Positions 36,507 to 45,329 of a stretch of 64,000 nt of DNA are shown here, one piece after another. Position numbers and translations under genes: made by a program. A model generated the notes under the pieces. It made no database searches, was not told the DNA's origin, and worked only from the letters and a program-made list of their open reading frames with translations. The DNA is from Leptothrix cholodnii SP-6 (lineage in GTDB: Bacteria > Pseudomonadota > Gammaproteobacteria > Burkholderiales > Burkholderiaceae_C). Positions within the stretch are counted from its first letter, which is position 1, and every line of letters begins with the position of its first letter. The DNA lies in contig NC_010524.1 of the NCBI RefSeq assembly GCF_000019785.1, positions 3,956,001 through 4,020,000 on the forward strand. Reading direction: 5' to 3'.

Positions 36507-38168
36507 ATGACCCGAATGTCGGTACGAAGGGACACCGGACCGAGCGCCGGGCCGCCCCAAGCCGGTCCGGATCCCCTCGGGGGATCGGCCGACGTATCCG
36601 GCGGACGAGGGGCACCCGTCCTGCGGCTCCAGCACATCAGCAAGCGCTTTGGTACGCTGGTCGCCAACGACGACATCTCGCTCGAACTCGGGCGCGGCGA
36701 GGTGCTGGCGCTGCTGGGCGAAAACGGCGCCGGCAAGTCGACGCTGGTGTCGATCCTGTTCGGCCATTACATGGCCGACAGCGGCTCGATCGAGGTCTTC
36801 GGCCAGCCGCTGCCACCGGGCCAGCCGCGTGCGGCGCTGGCCGCGGGCATCGGCATGGTGCACCAGCATTTCACGCTGGCCGACAACCTGAGCGTGCTCG
36901 ACAACGTCATGCTCGGCAGCGAACCGTGGTGGCAGCCGTGGTCGAGGCGTGATGCGGCGCGCACGCGGCTGCTGGAGGCGGCGCAGCGTTTCGGCCTGAC
37001 GGTGCAGCCCGATGCGCGCGTGGGCAGCCTGTCGGTCGGCGAGCGCCAGCGGGTCGAGATCCTGAAGGCGCTGGTGCGCGGTGCACGCATCCTGATCCTC
37101 GATGAACCCACCGCGGTGCTGACGCCGCAGGAGAGCGAGGCGCTGTTCCACACGCTGGCGCAGATGGTGGCGCAGGGGCTGTCGATCATCTTCATCAGCC
37201 ACAAGCTCGGCGAGGTGCTGCGGGTGTCGCAGCGCATCGCCGTGCTGCGCGCGGGCAAGCTGGTAGCGCAAGCCGCGGCCGGCGAGGTGACGCAGGCGCG
37301 GCTGGCGCTGTGGATGGTCGGCCATGCGATCGAGCTGCCGGCGCGCCGGCCGGCGCAGCAGGTGGGCGAGGCGCTGTGTGCGCTCGACCGCGTCTGCACC
37401 GCGGCCGGCGGGCGGGATCGGCTCGATCACGTCTCGCTGGAGTTGTGCAGCGGCGAGATCGTCGCCATCGCCGGTGTGTCGGGCAATGGCCAGGTGGCGC
37501 TGGCCGAGGTGTTGAGCGGCATGCGTGCGGCGAGCGCCGGCAGCGTGCGGTTTCTGGATGCCGACCTGTCGCGCAACCCGGCCGTGCTGGTCGAACAAGG
37601 GCTGGCGCGCATCCCCGAAGACCGCCACGCGGTGGGCGTGGTCGGCGACCTGCCGGTGTGGGAGAACGCGGTCAGCGAACGGCTGCGCAGCGGGGCGTTT
37701 TCGCGCCGGCTGCTGGGGCTGCGCTGGGTGCGGCGTGCGGCGGCCAAGGCGCATGCGCAAAGCATCCTCGACGATTTCGACGTGCGTGGCGCGGGGCCGC
37801 AATCGCCGGCCCGGGCGCTGTCGGGCGGCAACATGCAGAAGCTCATCCTCGGCCGGGCGCTGCGGGCGCCCGACGGCCGGCCGGCGCGGCTGATCGTCGC
37901 GCATCAGCCGACCTGGGGGCTGGACGTGGGCGCGGTCGCCTACGTGCAGCAGCAGCTGATCGCCGCACGCGATGCGGGCGCGGCGGTGCTGGTGATCTCG
38001 GACGATCTCGACGAGGTGCTGGCACTCGGCGACCGTGTGGCGGTGATGCACGCCGGCCAGCTCACCGCCGCCTTGCCCGGCGAACAGTGGACCCGCGAGA
38101 CGCTGGGCCTGGCGATGGCAGGGGTCAACGTCGGGCACGGCCACGGCGCACCGGCGGTCGCGGCATGA
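36507..38168 (+). CDS. Tandem-ATPase subunit of BMP-type ABC importer
   Basis: The 553-residue product has two fused ABC domains. The first (about 32-265) has Walker A GENGAGKST, signature LSVGERQR and Walker B ILILDEPTAVL. The second (about 285-530) has the usual degenerate features of this family: LSGGNMQKLILGRAL, and VAHQPTWGLDVGAV in place of a strict Walker B. It powers the two permeases that follow. The first ~38 residues are unusual, because they are encoded by copy B of the 80 bp repeat and precede the normal family start (VLRLQHISKRFGTL). No other good start codon lies between. Confidence 0.9.
   Translation: MTRMSVRRDTGPSAGPPQAGPDPLGGSADVSGGRGAPVLRLQHISKRFGTLVANDDISLELGRGEVLALLGENGAGKSTLVSILFGHYMADSGSIEVFGQPLPPGQPRAALAAGIGMVHQHFTLADNLSVLDNVMLGSEPWWQPWSRRDAARTRLLEAAQRFGLTVQPDARVGSLSVGERQRVEILKALVRGARILILDEPTAVLTPQESEALFHTLAQMVAQGLSIIFISHKLGEVLRVSQRIAVLRAGKLVAQAAAGEVTQARLALWMVGHAIELPARRPAQQVGEALCALDRVCTAAGGRDRLDHVSLELCSGEIVAIAGVSGNGQVALAEVLSGMRAASAGSVRFLDADLSRNPAVLVEQGLARIPEDRHAVGVVGDLPVWENAVSERLRSGAFSRRLLGLRWVRRAAAKAHAQSILDDFDVRGAGPQSPARALSGGNMQKLILGRALRAPDGRPARLIVAHQPTWGLDVGAVAYVQQQLIAARDAGAAVLVISDDLDEVLALGDRVAVMHAGQLTAALPGEQWTRETLGLAMAGVNVGHGHGAPAVAA
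36540..36620. repeat. Dispersed ~80 bp repeat, copy B (inside ABC ATPase 5' end)
   Basis: This is the reverse complement of copy A at 32502-32580 with about four in five bases shared. It lies inside the open reading frame of the ATPase gene, encoding residues about 12-38 (for example GPPQAGPDPLGGSADVSGG), and so alters the N-terminus. Confidence 0.75.
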
Positions 38169-38178
38169 GGATCCAGAC

Positions 38179-39261
38179 ATGAGACTCGAAAGACGCAGCC
38201 AGGCTTCCGCCGCGGCAATGCTGCTGGCGCCGGTGGGCGCCGTGCTGTTCACGCTGGCGATCAGCGCGCTGCTGGTGCTGTGGGCCGGCGCGCCGGTCGG
38301 GCGCACGTTTGCAGCGATGTTCGCGGGCGGCTTCGGCTCGGTGTTCGCGTGGAGCGAAACGCTGACGCGCGCCGTGCCGCTGATCCTGACCGGGCTGGCT
38401 GCCACGGTGGCGTTCAAGGCGCGGCTGTTCAACATCGGCGCCGAGGGGCAGCTCTACGGCGGCGCGCTGGCGGCGGTAGCGGTGGGCAGCCTGTTCGGCG
38501 AGAGCGGCTGGTGGTCGTCGAGCTGGCTGGTCTTCGTGTCGATGCTGATCGCCGCGGCGCTGGCCGGTGCGGCGCTGCTGCTGGGGCCCGTGCTGCTGAA
38601 GGTGCGGCTGGGCGTCGATGAAGTCGTCACCACGCTGCTGATGAACTTCATCGTGCTGCTGGCGGTGTCGGCGCTGCTCGACGGGCCGATGAAGGACCCG
38701 AGCGCGCTCGGCTGGCCGCAGAGCGTGGCGCTGCCCGCCGAGCTGGAACTGGCGCGGCCGATCGAGGGCACACGCCTGCACAGCGGCCTGTTCATGGCGA
38801 CCGGCCTGGCCGGTGCGCTGTGGCTGATCTTCAAACACTCGGTGCTGGGTTTCGACATCCGCGCCACCGGCGCCAACGCCCGCGCCGCGGCGTTTGCCGG
38901 CGTGCCGGCGCTGCGCACCGCGGTGCTGGTGGCGCTGCTGTCGGGCGCATTGGCCGGGCTAGCCGGTGCGATCGAGGTGGCGGGCCGCGCCGGTTACGTC
39001 ACGCTCGACATGTCGCCCGGCTTTGGCTACACCGGCATCGTCATCGCGATGCTGGCCGGACTGCATCCGCTGGGCGTGCTGGCGGCGAGCGTGTTCGTCG
39101 CCGGCGTGCTGGTCGGCGCCGACAGCATGAGCCGCGCGGTCGGCGTGCCGACCTACATCGCCGACGTGATCGTGGCGACCTCGCTGATCGCCGTGCTGGT
39201 GGCCACGCTGCTGACGCAATATCGTCTGCAACCGCGGCTGCGCACGGGCACCTCGACATGA
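38179..39261 (+). CDS. BMP-type ABC importer permease 1
   Basis: The product is a 360-residue BPD_transp_2/RbsC-like permease with about nine helices. SETLTRAVPLILTGLAATVA, FKARLFNIGAEGQLYGGALA and KVRLGVDEVVTTLLMNFIVL are typical of the larger nucleoside-type permease (NupP/YufP-like). It starts 10 bp after the ATPase stop and overlaps the second permease by 4 bp (ATGA). It forms the channel together with that second permease. Confidence 0.92.
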   Translation: MRLERRSQASAAAMLLAPVGAVLFTLAISALLVLWAGAPVGRTFAAMFAGGFGSVFAWSETLTRAVPLILTGLAATVAFKARLFNIGAEGQLYGGALAAVAVGSLFGESGWWSSSWLVFVSMLIAAALAGAALLLGPVLLKVRLGVDEVVTTLLMNFIVLLAVSALLDGPMKDPSALGWPQSVALPAELELARPIEGTRLHSGLFMATGLAGALWLIFKHSVLGFDIRATGANARAAAFAGVPALRTAVLVALLSGALAGLAGAIEVAGRAGYVTLDMSPGFGYTGIVIAMLAGLHPLGVLAASVFVAGVLVGADSMSRAVGVPTYIADVIVATSLIAVLVATLLTQYRLQPRLRTGTST

Positions 39262-40181
39262 GCGAGTTCATCGACATCTTCAGCCAGTGGTCGTTCTGGA
39301 GCGCGGTGCTGCGCATCGCCACGCCGCTGATCCTGGGCACGCTCGGCGTGCTGCTGTGCGAGCGCGCCGGGGTGCTGAACCTGGGCATCGAGGGCATCAT
39401 GGTCGCGGGCGCGTTCAGCGGCTGGCTGGCGGTCTATTCGGGGATGGGCCTGTGGGCCGGTGTCGGCGTGGCGGCACTCACCGGCGCGGCCTTCGGCCTG
39501 CTGCACGCGGGGCTGACGGTGGGACTGGCGCTGTCGCAACATGTCTCGGGGCTCGGCATCACGATGCTGGCGACGGCGCTGAGCTACTACGGCTACCGGG
39601 TCGGTTTCCCCAAGGTCAGCACGCCGCCCACCATCACGCCGTTTGCCGAGATGAGCGGCATCGGCATCCCGGTGCTCGCCAGCCAGACGCCGCTCACGCT
39701 GCTGGCCTTGCTGCTGGTGCCGCTGCTGGCCTGGCTGCTGCAGCGCACGCCGGCCGGGCTGATGTTGCGCATGGTCGGCGAGAACCCGCAGGCGGCCGAA
39801 GGCCAGGGTGTGTCGGTGGCCTCCACGCGCACCGCGGCGATCGTGGCGGGCTCGGCGCTGATGGGCGTGGCGGGCTCGTTTCTCACGCTGGCTGCCTTCA
39901 ACGCCTTCTTCTTCAACATGGTCAACGGCCGCGGCTGGGTCTGCGTGGCGCTGGTGGTGTTTGCCTCGTGGCGGCCGGGCAAGGCGCTGGCCGGCGCGCT
40001 GCTGTTCGCGGTGTTCGATGCGCTGCAGCTGCGGCTGCAGCAATCGGCTTCGAGTCTGCTGCCGTATCAGGTCTACCTGATGCTGCCGTATCTGCTGTCG
40101 ATCGTGGCGCTGGTGGTGGTGGCGCGCAAGGCGGCCTATCCGCAGGCGCTGATGAAGCCCTATCGCAAGGGCGAGCGCTGA
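39258..40181 (+). CDS. BMP-type ABC importer permease 2
   Basis: This 307-residue partner permease begins SFWSAVLRIATPLILGTLGV and LLCERAGVLNLGIEGIMVAG, the classic NupQ/YufQ-like signature. HVSGLGITMLATALSYYGYR and VNGRGWVCVALVVFASWRPG follow. The start (39258) is fixed by the 4 bp overlap with permease 1. It completes a binding protein, ATPase and two-permease set for an as yet unknown, probably purine- or nucleoside-like, substrate. Confidence 0.93.
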   Translation: MSEFIDIFSQWSFWSAVLRIATPLILGTLGVLLCERAGVLNLGIEGIMVAGAFSGWLAVYSGMGLWAGVGVAALTGAAFGLLHAGLTVGLALSQHVSGLGITMLATALSYYGYRVGFPKVSTPPTITPFAEMSGIGIPVLASQTPLTLLALLLVPLLAWLLQRTPAGLMLRMVGENPQAAEGQGVSVASTRTAAIVAGSALMGVAGSFLTLAAFNAFFFNMVNGRGWVCVALVVFASWRPGKALAGALLFAVFDALQLRLQQSASSLLPYQVYLMLPYLLSIVALVVVARKAAYPQALMKPYRKGER

Positions 40182-40228
40182 GGCCGGCATCGGGCTGATG
40201 CCGCGGCACTGCCGCTATGCTCGTGACC

Positions 40229-41113
40229 ATGGCTTCTGTGTTCAATGCCTTCTGGCGCGCCGCCGCCTATTGCCTGCACCCGCGGCTGATCGTGCTGTCC
40301 TTGCTGCCGGTGCTGGTGGCCGGTGGCGCCGCCTTCGGGCTGGCGTATTTCTTCTGGGACGCAGCGGTCGACATCGTGCGCCTCGCGATCGACGGTTTCG
40401 TGCTCCTGGCCCCCGTCACCGGTTGGCTCAACGAGATCAGCGGCGGCGCCTTCCGCAGCCTGATCGGGCCGCTGGTGGTGGTGGCGCTGAGCGTGCCGGT
40501 GCTGCTGATCAGCGCGATGCTGCTGGTGTCGGCCTTCATGGGTTCGGTGATCGTCGACCTGGTGGCGCGGCGCCGCTTTCCGGATCTGGAGCGCCGCCGT
40601 GGCGGCTCGTGGTGGGGCTCGCTGGCCGGCTCGCTCGGCTACACGCTGCTCGCGGTGCTGCTGCTGCTGATCTCGATCCCGTTCTGGCTGATCCCGCCGC
40701 TGGTGCTGGTGCTGCCGCCGCTGATCTGGGGCTGGCTGAGCTTCAAGGTCATGAGCTACGACGCGCTGGCCGAACACGCCAGCCGCGAGGAGCGCCAGCA
40801 GCTGATGCGCGAGCACCGCTGGCCGCTGCTGGCGATCGGCCTGATCACCGGCTACCTGGGCGCGGCGCCGTCGCTGGTGTGGGCCACCGGCGCCATGATG
40901 CTGCCGATGATGCCGCTGCTGATGCCGGTCTTCGTCTGGCTCTACACGCTGGTGTTCGCCTTCGCCTGCGCCTGGTTCACCCACTACTGCCTGGCGGCAC
41001 TGGCCCGGTTGCGGCACGACCGCCTGCCCGAGATCGTGCCGCCGGCCGTGCCCGTGGTGACCACGACACCACCGCCCAGGCTCGACACGAACCTCCCCTT
41101 CCCTCCTGCATGA
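40229..41113 (+). CDS. EI24-domain (CysZ-like) membrane protein
   Basis: The product has about 294 residues and roughly six helices. ASVFNAFWRAAAYCLHPRLI, ISIPFWLIPPLVLVLPPLIW then GWLSFKVMSYDALAEHA match the EI24 domain, named from a eukaryotic protein and related to the CysZ sulfate permease. 'YDALAEHAS..E' is a conserved feature in beta-proteobacterial members. Function unproven. In-frame ATGs at 40217 and 40229 are both possible. It ends 10 bp before the CinA/MoCF gene, so co-transcription is likely. Confidence 0.85.
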   Translation: MASVFNAFWRAAAYCLHPRLIVLSLLPVLVAGGAAFGLAYFFWDAAVDIVRLAIDGFVLLAPVTGWLNEISGGAFRSLIGPLVVVALSVPVLLISAMLLVSAFMGSVIVDLVARRRFPDLERRRGGSWWGSLAGSLGYTLLAVLLLLISIPFWLIPPLVLVLPPLIWGWLSFKVMSYDALAEHASREERQQLMREHRWPLLAIGLITGYLGAAPSLVWATGAMMLPMMPLLMPVFVWLYTLVFAFACAWFTHYCLAALARLRHDRLPEIVPPAVPVVTTTPPPRLDTNLPFPPA

Positions 41114-41123
41114 AGACACGCGC

Positions 41124-41918
41124 ATGAACTTCGGACTCATCATCATCGGCGACGAGATCCTGTCGGGCAAACGCCAGGACAAGCACCTGAGCAAGGTGAT
41201 CGAGCTGCTCGGCGCCCGCGGCCTGAGCCTGGCCTGGGCGCAGTACCTCGGCGACGACCCGGCGCGCATCACCGCCGCGCTGCGCATCGCGTTTGCCAGC
41301 GGCGACGCGGTGTTCTCGTGCGGCGGCATCGGCGCCACGCCCGACGACCACACCCGCCAGTGCGCCGCCGCCGCACTCGACCGGCCGCTCGCCCTGCACC
41401 CGCAGGCGCGCGACCTGATCATGGAGCGCGTGCGCAAGCTGGCGATCGAGAAGGGCTGGTCCGACGATCCCGAGCATCCGGACACGGTGCACCGCCTCAA
41501 CATGGGCGTGTTCCCCGAGGGAGCCGAAATCATTACCAACCCCTACAACCAGATCCCCGGCTTCTCGGTCGGCGAGGTGCATTTCGTGCCCGGATTCCCG
41601 GTCATGGCGCATCCGATGATCGAAGCCCTGCTCGACACCCGCTACGCGCACCTGCACGGCGCGCAGGTGCAGGAGGAGCGCTCGGTGATCGTCTACGGTG
41701 CGATGGAGGCCAGCCTGACGCCGCTGATGATCGACATCGAGGCGCGCTTCGGGGGCATCAAGGTCTTCAGCCTGCCCAGCGTCGACCACCCGGTGCACGG
41801 CCGCCACATCGAACTGGGCGTCAAGGGCCGCGGCACGGCACTGGCCGAGGCCTACGCGGCCTTGCTGGCAGGACTGACAGCCTTTGGCGCCCGAACGGGC
41901 CCCGAAATGGTGCGCTGA
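41124..41918 (+). CDS. Molybdopterin-binding (MoCF/CinA N-terminal) domain protein
   Basis: The 264-residue product has a single MoCF_biosynth domain. LIIIGDEILSGKRQDKHLSK, FSCGGIGATPDDHTRQCAAA and PNPYNQIPGFSVGEVH-like text (NPYNQIPGFSVGEVHFVPGF) are typical of CinA-like N-terminal domains. The C-terminal nicotinamide-nucleotide amidohydrolase domain of full CinA is absent, as is common for a stand-alone class in beta-proteobacteria. Its cellular role is uncertain. The last codons overlap the first of the NtrC-like sites that regulate glnA. Confidence 0.88.
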   Translation: MNFGLIIIGDEILSGKRQDKHLSKVIELLGARGLSLAWAQYLGDDPARITAALRIAFASGDAVFSCGGIGATPDDHTRQCAAAALDRPLALHPQARDLIMERVRKLAIEKGWSDDPEHPDTVHRLNMGVFPEGAEIITNPYNQIPGFSVGEVHFVPGFPVMAHPMIEALLDTRYAHLHGAQVQEERSVIVYGAMEASLTPLMIDIEARFGGIKVFSLPSVDHPVHGRHIELGVKGRGTALAEAYAALLAGLTAFGARTGPEMVR

Positions 41919-41961
41919 AGACGATCCAAAATGGTGCGAACAAACGCACCATGTTTGTGCA
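41909..41961. promoter_or_regulatory. NtrC-type enhancer sites upstream of glnA
   Basis: Best site: CGCACC-ATGTT-TGTGCA (41945-41961), which fits TGCACC-N5-GGTGCA with one mismatch per arm. A second, weaker site is CGATCC-AAAAT-GGTGCG (41922-41938), and a third half site GGTGCG lies at 41909-41914. Centres are spaced about 23-24 bp, two turns of the helix, which suits cooperative NtrC binding. ATGGTGCG-N6-CGCACCAT also makes a long inverted repeat. Confidence 0.7.
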
Positions 41962-42023
41962 ATTTCGCGTCATGAACCGGGTTCGGACCCGCGTCTCGAA
42001 CCGCCTGCACCGCCCTCGGGCGA

Positions 42024-42040
42024 CGGCACGATTTCTGCTA
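42024..42040 (+). promoter_or_regulatory. Sigma-54 promoter of glnA
   Basis: CGGCACG-ATTT-CTGCTA has the invariant GG (42025-42026) and GC (42037-42038) ten bases apart and fits TGGCACG-N4-TTGCA well. It predicts a start of transcription near 42050 and a leader of about 73 nt, which contains a 12 bp palindrome CCTGGGCCCAGG (42055-42066). It lies about 70 bp downstream of the best NtrC site. Confidence 0.82.
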
Positions 42041-42122
42041 AATTGTTGTGCTTCCTGGGCCCAGGCCCTGGAACGAATACACACCCTCAACGCATTTACC
42101 GCATCCCGCTAGGAGCCCCCTG

Positions 42123-43538
42123 ATGGCCAAGACCGTCGCCGACGTGATGAACATGGTGAAGGAAAACGAAGTCAAGTTCGTCGACTTCCGTTTCACCGAC
42201 ACCCGCGGCAAGGAACAGCACGTCACCGTGCCTGTTTCCCATTTCGATGAAGACAAGTTCACGTCGGGTCACGCCTTCGACGGTTCGTCGATCGCCGGCT
42301 GGAAGGGCATCGAAGCCTCGGACATGCAGCTCATGCCCGACCCGAACACGGCCAACATCGATCCGTTCTTCGAAGAGCCGACGATGATCCTGACCTGCGA
42401 CGTGGTCGAGCCCGGTGACGGCAAGCCCTACGAGCGCGATCCGCGTTCGCTGGCCAAGCGCGCCGAGGCCTACATGAAGTCCACCGGCCTGGGCGACACC
42501 GCCTACTTCGGCCCGGAACCCGAGTTCTTCGTCTTCGACAGCGTGCGCTGGAACGCCGACATGTCGGGCTGCTTCGTCTCGATCGAGTCGGAAGAAGCCG
42601 CCTGGAACACCGGCAAGGACTACGAGCACGGCAACAAGGGCTTCCGCCCCGCCGTCAAGGGTGGCTACTTCCCCGTGCCGCCGGTCGACTCGTCGCAAGA
42701 CATGCGCTCGGAGATGTGCCTGATCCTCGAATCGCTGGGCATCCCGGTCGAAGTGCATCACCACGAAGTGGCGACCGCCGGCCAGATGGAACTGGGCACC
42801 AAGTTCAGCACGCTGATCCAGCGCGCCGACTGGGTCCAGCTGCAGAAGTACGTGATCCACAACGTCGCGGCCGCCTACGGCAAGACCGCCACGTTCATGC
42901 CCAAGCCGATCGTCGGTGACAACGGCAGCGGCATGCACGTGCACCAGTCGGTCTGGAAGGACGGCAAGAACCTGTTCGCCGGTGACGGCTACGCCGGCCT
43001 GTCGGACTTCGCGCTGTACTACATCGGCGGCATCATCAAGCACGCCCGTGCGCTCAACGCCATCACCAACCCCGGCACCAACAGCTACAAGCGCCTGGTC
43101 CCCGGCTTCGAAGCCCCGGTGAAGCTGGCCTACTCGGCCAAGAACCGCTCGGCCTCGATCCGCATCCCGCACGTCGCCAATCCGAAGGGCCGCCGCGTCG
43201 AAGCGCGTTTCCCGGATCCGCTGATGAACCCGTACCTGGGTTTTGCCGCGCTGCTGATGGCCGGTCTGGACGGCGTGGAAAACAAGATCCATCCGGGCGA
43301 GCCCGCCTCGAAGGACCTGTACCACCTGCCGCCGGAAGAAGACGCGAAGATCCCGACCGTGTGCTCGAGCCTGGAACAGGCCCTCGAGTATCTGGACAAG
43401 GGCCGCAGCTTCCTGACCAAGGGTGGCGTGTTCACCGACTCGTACCTCGATGCCTACATCGAGCTGAAGATGCAGGAAGTCACGCGCATGCGCATGACCA
43501 CGCACCCGATCGAGTTCGACATGTACTACACGCTGTGA
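42123..43538 (+). CDS. glnA: Glutamine synthetase, type I
   Basis: The 471-residue enzyme makes glutamine from glutamate and ammonia using ATP. Recognisable parts are [20 protein letters not shown] (N-terminal), PEPEFFVFD (metal Glu), [57 protein letters not shown] and the adenylylation site [11 protein letters not shown] (Tyr near 397). The size is that of dodecameric GSI, so control by adenylylation is expected. Transcription is from an NtrC-activated sigma-54 promoter. The ATG at 42123 follows AGGAG at normal spacing. A terminator separates it from the next gene. Confidence 0.97.
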   Translation: MAKTVADVMNMVKENEVKFVDFRFTDTRGKEQHVTVPVSHFDEDKFTSGHAFDGSSIAGWKGIEASDMQLMPDPNTANIDPFFEEPTMILTCDVVEPGDGKPYERDPRSLAKRAEAYMKSTGLGDTAYFGPEPEFFVFDSVRWNADMSGCFVSIESEEAAWNTGKDYEHGNKGFRPAVKGGYFPVPPVDSSQDMRSEMCLILESLGIPVEVHHHEVATAGQMELGTKFSTLIQRADWVQLQKYVIHNVAAAYGKTATFMPKPIVGDNGSGMHVHQSVWKDGKNLFAGDGYAGLSDFALYYIGGIIKHARALNAITNPGTNSYKRLVPGFEAPVKLAYSAKNRSASIRIPHVANPKGRRVEARFPDPLMNPYLGFAALLMAGLDGVENKIHPGEPASKDLYHLPPEEDAKIPTVCSSLEQALEYLDKGRSFLTKGGVFTDSYLDAYIELKMQEVTRMRMTTHPIEFDMYYTL

Positions 43539-43580
43539 TCGGCAGGCGGCACCGCAAGGACGCCGCCTCCGTCGCCCAGC

Positions 43581-43608
43581 GAAAGACGGCCTGCGGGCCG
43601 TCTTTTTC
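43581..43608 (+). terminator. Rho-independent terminator of glnA
   Basis: AAGACGGCC-TGCG-GGCCGTCTT followed by TTT: a 9 bp stem with U tract about 45 bp after the glnA stop. It separates glnA from the ntrBC genes, as in many proteobacteria. Confidence 0.9.
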
Positions 43609-43660
43609 GTTGCGGGGCCACACGCCAGCCCGGCGAGACGTTTGGGTGATACTGAAAGCC

Positions 43661-44206
43661 ATGTCCCGATTCCCTCCTCCAGCGGCCGCCCTCCGGCCCG
43701 CATTCGCCTGCAGGATGGCGCTGGCGAGCGGCCTTCTGCTGCTGGCCGGCGCCGCCGCCCAGGCCCAGGACCGCATGGTCTATCGCTGTCCTGGCAATCT
43801 CTACACCGACCAGATCAGCAGCAAGGAAGCCGCCGAGCGCGGCTGCAAGACGCTCGAGGGCGCGCCCGTCACCGTGATCCAGAGCCGTCGCCCCGAGGCG
43901 CCGAAAGCGGCTGCCGCGGCCAGCGTCGGGGCGGCCAGCGGCGGCGCGTCGCGGCCGGCCGGCGAGACCCGGGTCGATCCGGCCGAGCAGCGCGCGCGCG
44001 ACACCGACGCACGGCGCATCCTCGAGGCCGAACTGCGCAAGGAGGAAGAACGCCTGGCGCAGCTGCAGAAGGACGGTGGCGCGCTCGACGAACGCGGCCA
44101 GCCGCGCAGCGCCGACCGGCTGGCCGAGCTGAAGGCGGCGATCGCCCGAAAGGAAGCCGACGTGGCCGCCATCAAACGTGAAATCACCAAGCTGGGCAAC
44201 CCATGA
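43661..44206 (+). CDS. DUF4124-like exported protein between glnA and ntrB
   Basis: The 181-residue product has a signal peptide (MALASGLLLLAGAAAQAQ, cut near AQA). DRMVYRCPGNLYTDQISSKE and RGCKTLEGAPVTVIQ form a DUF4124-like motif (a small periplasmic fold of unknown role). A long Lys/Glu/Arg coiled-coil follows (about 115-178; LEAELRKEEERLAQLQKDGG). This gene is often found at this position in Burkholderiales. It overlaps the ntrB start by 4 bp, so it is co-translated with the nitrogen-control kinase. Function unknown. Confidence 0.82.
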   Translation: MSRFPPPAAALRPAFACRMALASGLLLLAGAAAQAQDRMVYRCPGNLYTDQISSKEAAERGCKTLEGAPVTVIQSRRPEAPKAAAAASVGAASGGASRPAGETRVDPAEQRARDTDARRILEAELRKEEERLAQLQKDGGALDERGQPRSADRLAELKAAIARKEADVAAIKREITKLGNP

Positions 44207-45276
44207 GTCTGTTGCGAGGCAACCCCTACGACGCCTTCGACCACCTCGCCACGATGGTGGCGGTGCTCAAGGCCGACGGCCGCTGCGTCTACGCCAACGC
44301 CGCCTTCGAGGCCGTGCTGGGCCTGCCGCGGCGGGCACTGCAGAAGTCGCGCATGTTCGACTGGTTCGTCGAGTCGCACCTGCTGCAGAGCACCTTCCGC
44401 GCGGTGGTCGACAACGAATACAGCACCGGCCGGCTCGAGGCGCTGCTGCGCCGCGCGCCCGGCAACAACGGCGATCCGCTGCCGGTGCATGCGATCGTCA
44501 CGCAGATCGACCACGGCGAGCAGGTGCTGCTGGAGCTGGTCGAGATCGAGCAGCAGTCGCGCCAGGATCGCGAGACCCGCACGCTCGACCAGGTCCGCGT
44601 GACCAAGGAGCTGATCCGCAACCTGGCGCACGAGATCAAGAATCCGCTGGGCGGCATCCGCGGCGCGGCGCAACTGCTCGAGATGGAGCTCGACGACAAG
44701 TCGCTGACCGAATACACCCAGGTCATCATCCACGAGGCCGACCGCCTGCAGGCGCTGGTCGACCGGCTGCTGGCGCCGCACCGGCGCCCGCACATCGTCG
44801 CCGAGGTCAACATCCACGAGGTGCTGGAGCGCGTGCGCTCGCTGGTGCTGGCCGAGTTCTCGAAGGGGCTGGTGATCGTGCGCGACTACGACGCCTCGCT
44901 GCCCGAGTTCCGCGGCGACCGCGAGCAGCTGATCCAGGCGGTGCTCAACATCACCCACAACGCCGCGCTGGCGCTGACCCAGCGCCGCCAGGACGGCGAC
45001 GCCCGCATCGTGCTGCGCACCCGCGCCGCCCGCCAGGTCACGATCGACCGCACCCGCTATCGACTGGCACTGGACTTGCATATCGAGGACAACGGACCCG
45101 GCGTGCCCGCCGAAATCCGCGATCGCATCTTCTTCCCGCTGGTCTCCGGCCGGGACGGTGGATCAGGCCTCGGATTGACGCTGGCACAGGACTTCATCCA
45201 GCAGCACCACGGCCTGATCGAGTGTGAAAGCGAAGCCGGGCGCACCGTGTTCAAGATACAGATTCCGCTGCCTTAG
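44203..45276 (+). CDS. ntrB: Nitrogen regulation sensor histidine kinase NtrB (GlnL)
   Basis: The 357-residue soluble kinase has an N-terminal PAS domain (about 8-120), a HisKA domain with phospho-His143 (RNLAHEIKNPLGGIRGAAQL) and a HATPase (NITHNAALALTQR, LHIEDNGPGVPAEIRDRIFF, GSGLGLTLAQDFIQQHHG). It phosphorylates NtrC when nitrogen is short and is controlled by PII. Its ATG overlaps the upstream small gene, and ntrC starts 53 bp later. Confidence 0.96.
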   Translation: MSLLRGNPYDAFDHLATMVAVLKADGRCVYANAAFEAVLGLPRRALQKSRMFDWFVESHLLQSTFRAVVDNEYSTGRLEALLRRAPGNNGDPLPVHAIVTQIDHGEQVLLELVEIEQQSRQDRETRTLDQVRVTKELIRNLAHEIKNPLGGIRGAAQLLEMELDDKSLTEYTQVIIHEADRLQALVDRLLAPHRRPHIVAEVNIHEVLERVRSLVLAEFSKGLVIVRDYDASLPEFRGDREQLIQAVLNITHNAALALTQRRQDGDARIVLRTRAARQVTIDRTRYRLALDLHIEDNGPGVPAEIRDRIFFPLVSGRDGGSGLGLTLAQDFIQQHHGLIECESEAGRTVFKIQIPLP

Positions 45277-45329
45277 CCGGGCGCCTTCGTGCCCGGCGGT
45301 TGGCTCCGCACAGCCAGGACTGCCCAAGC

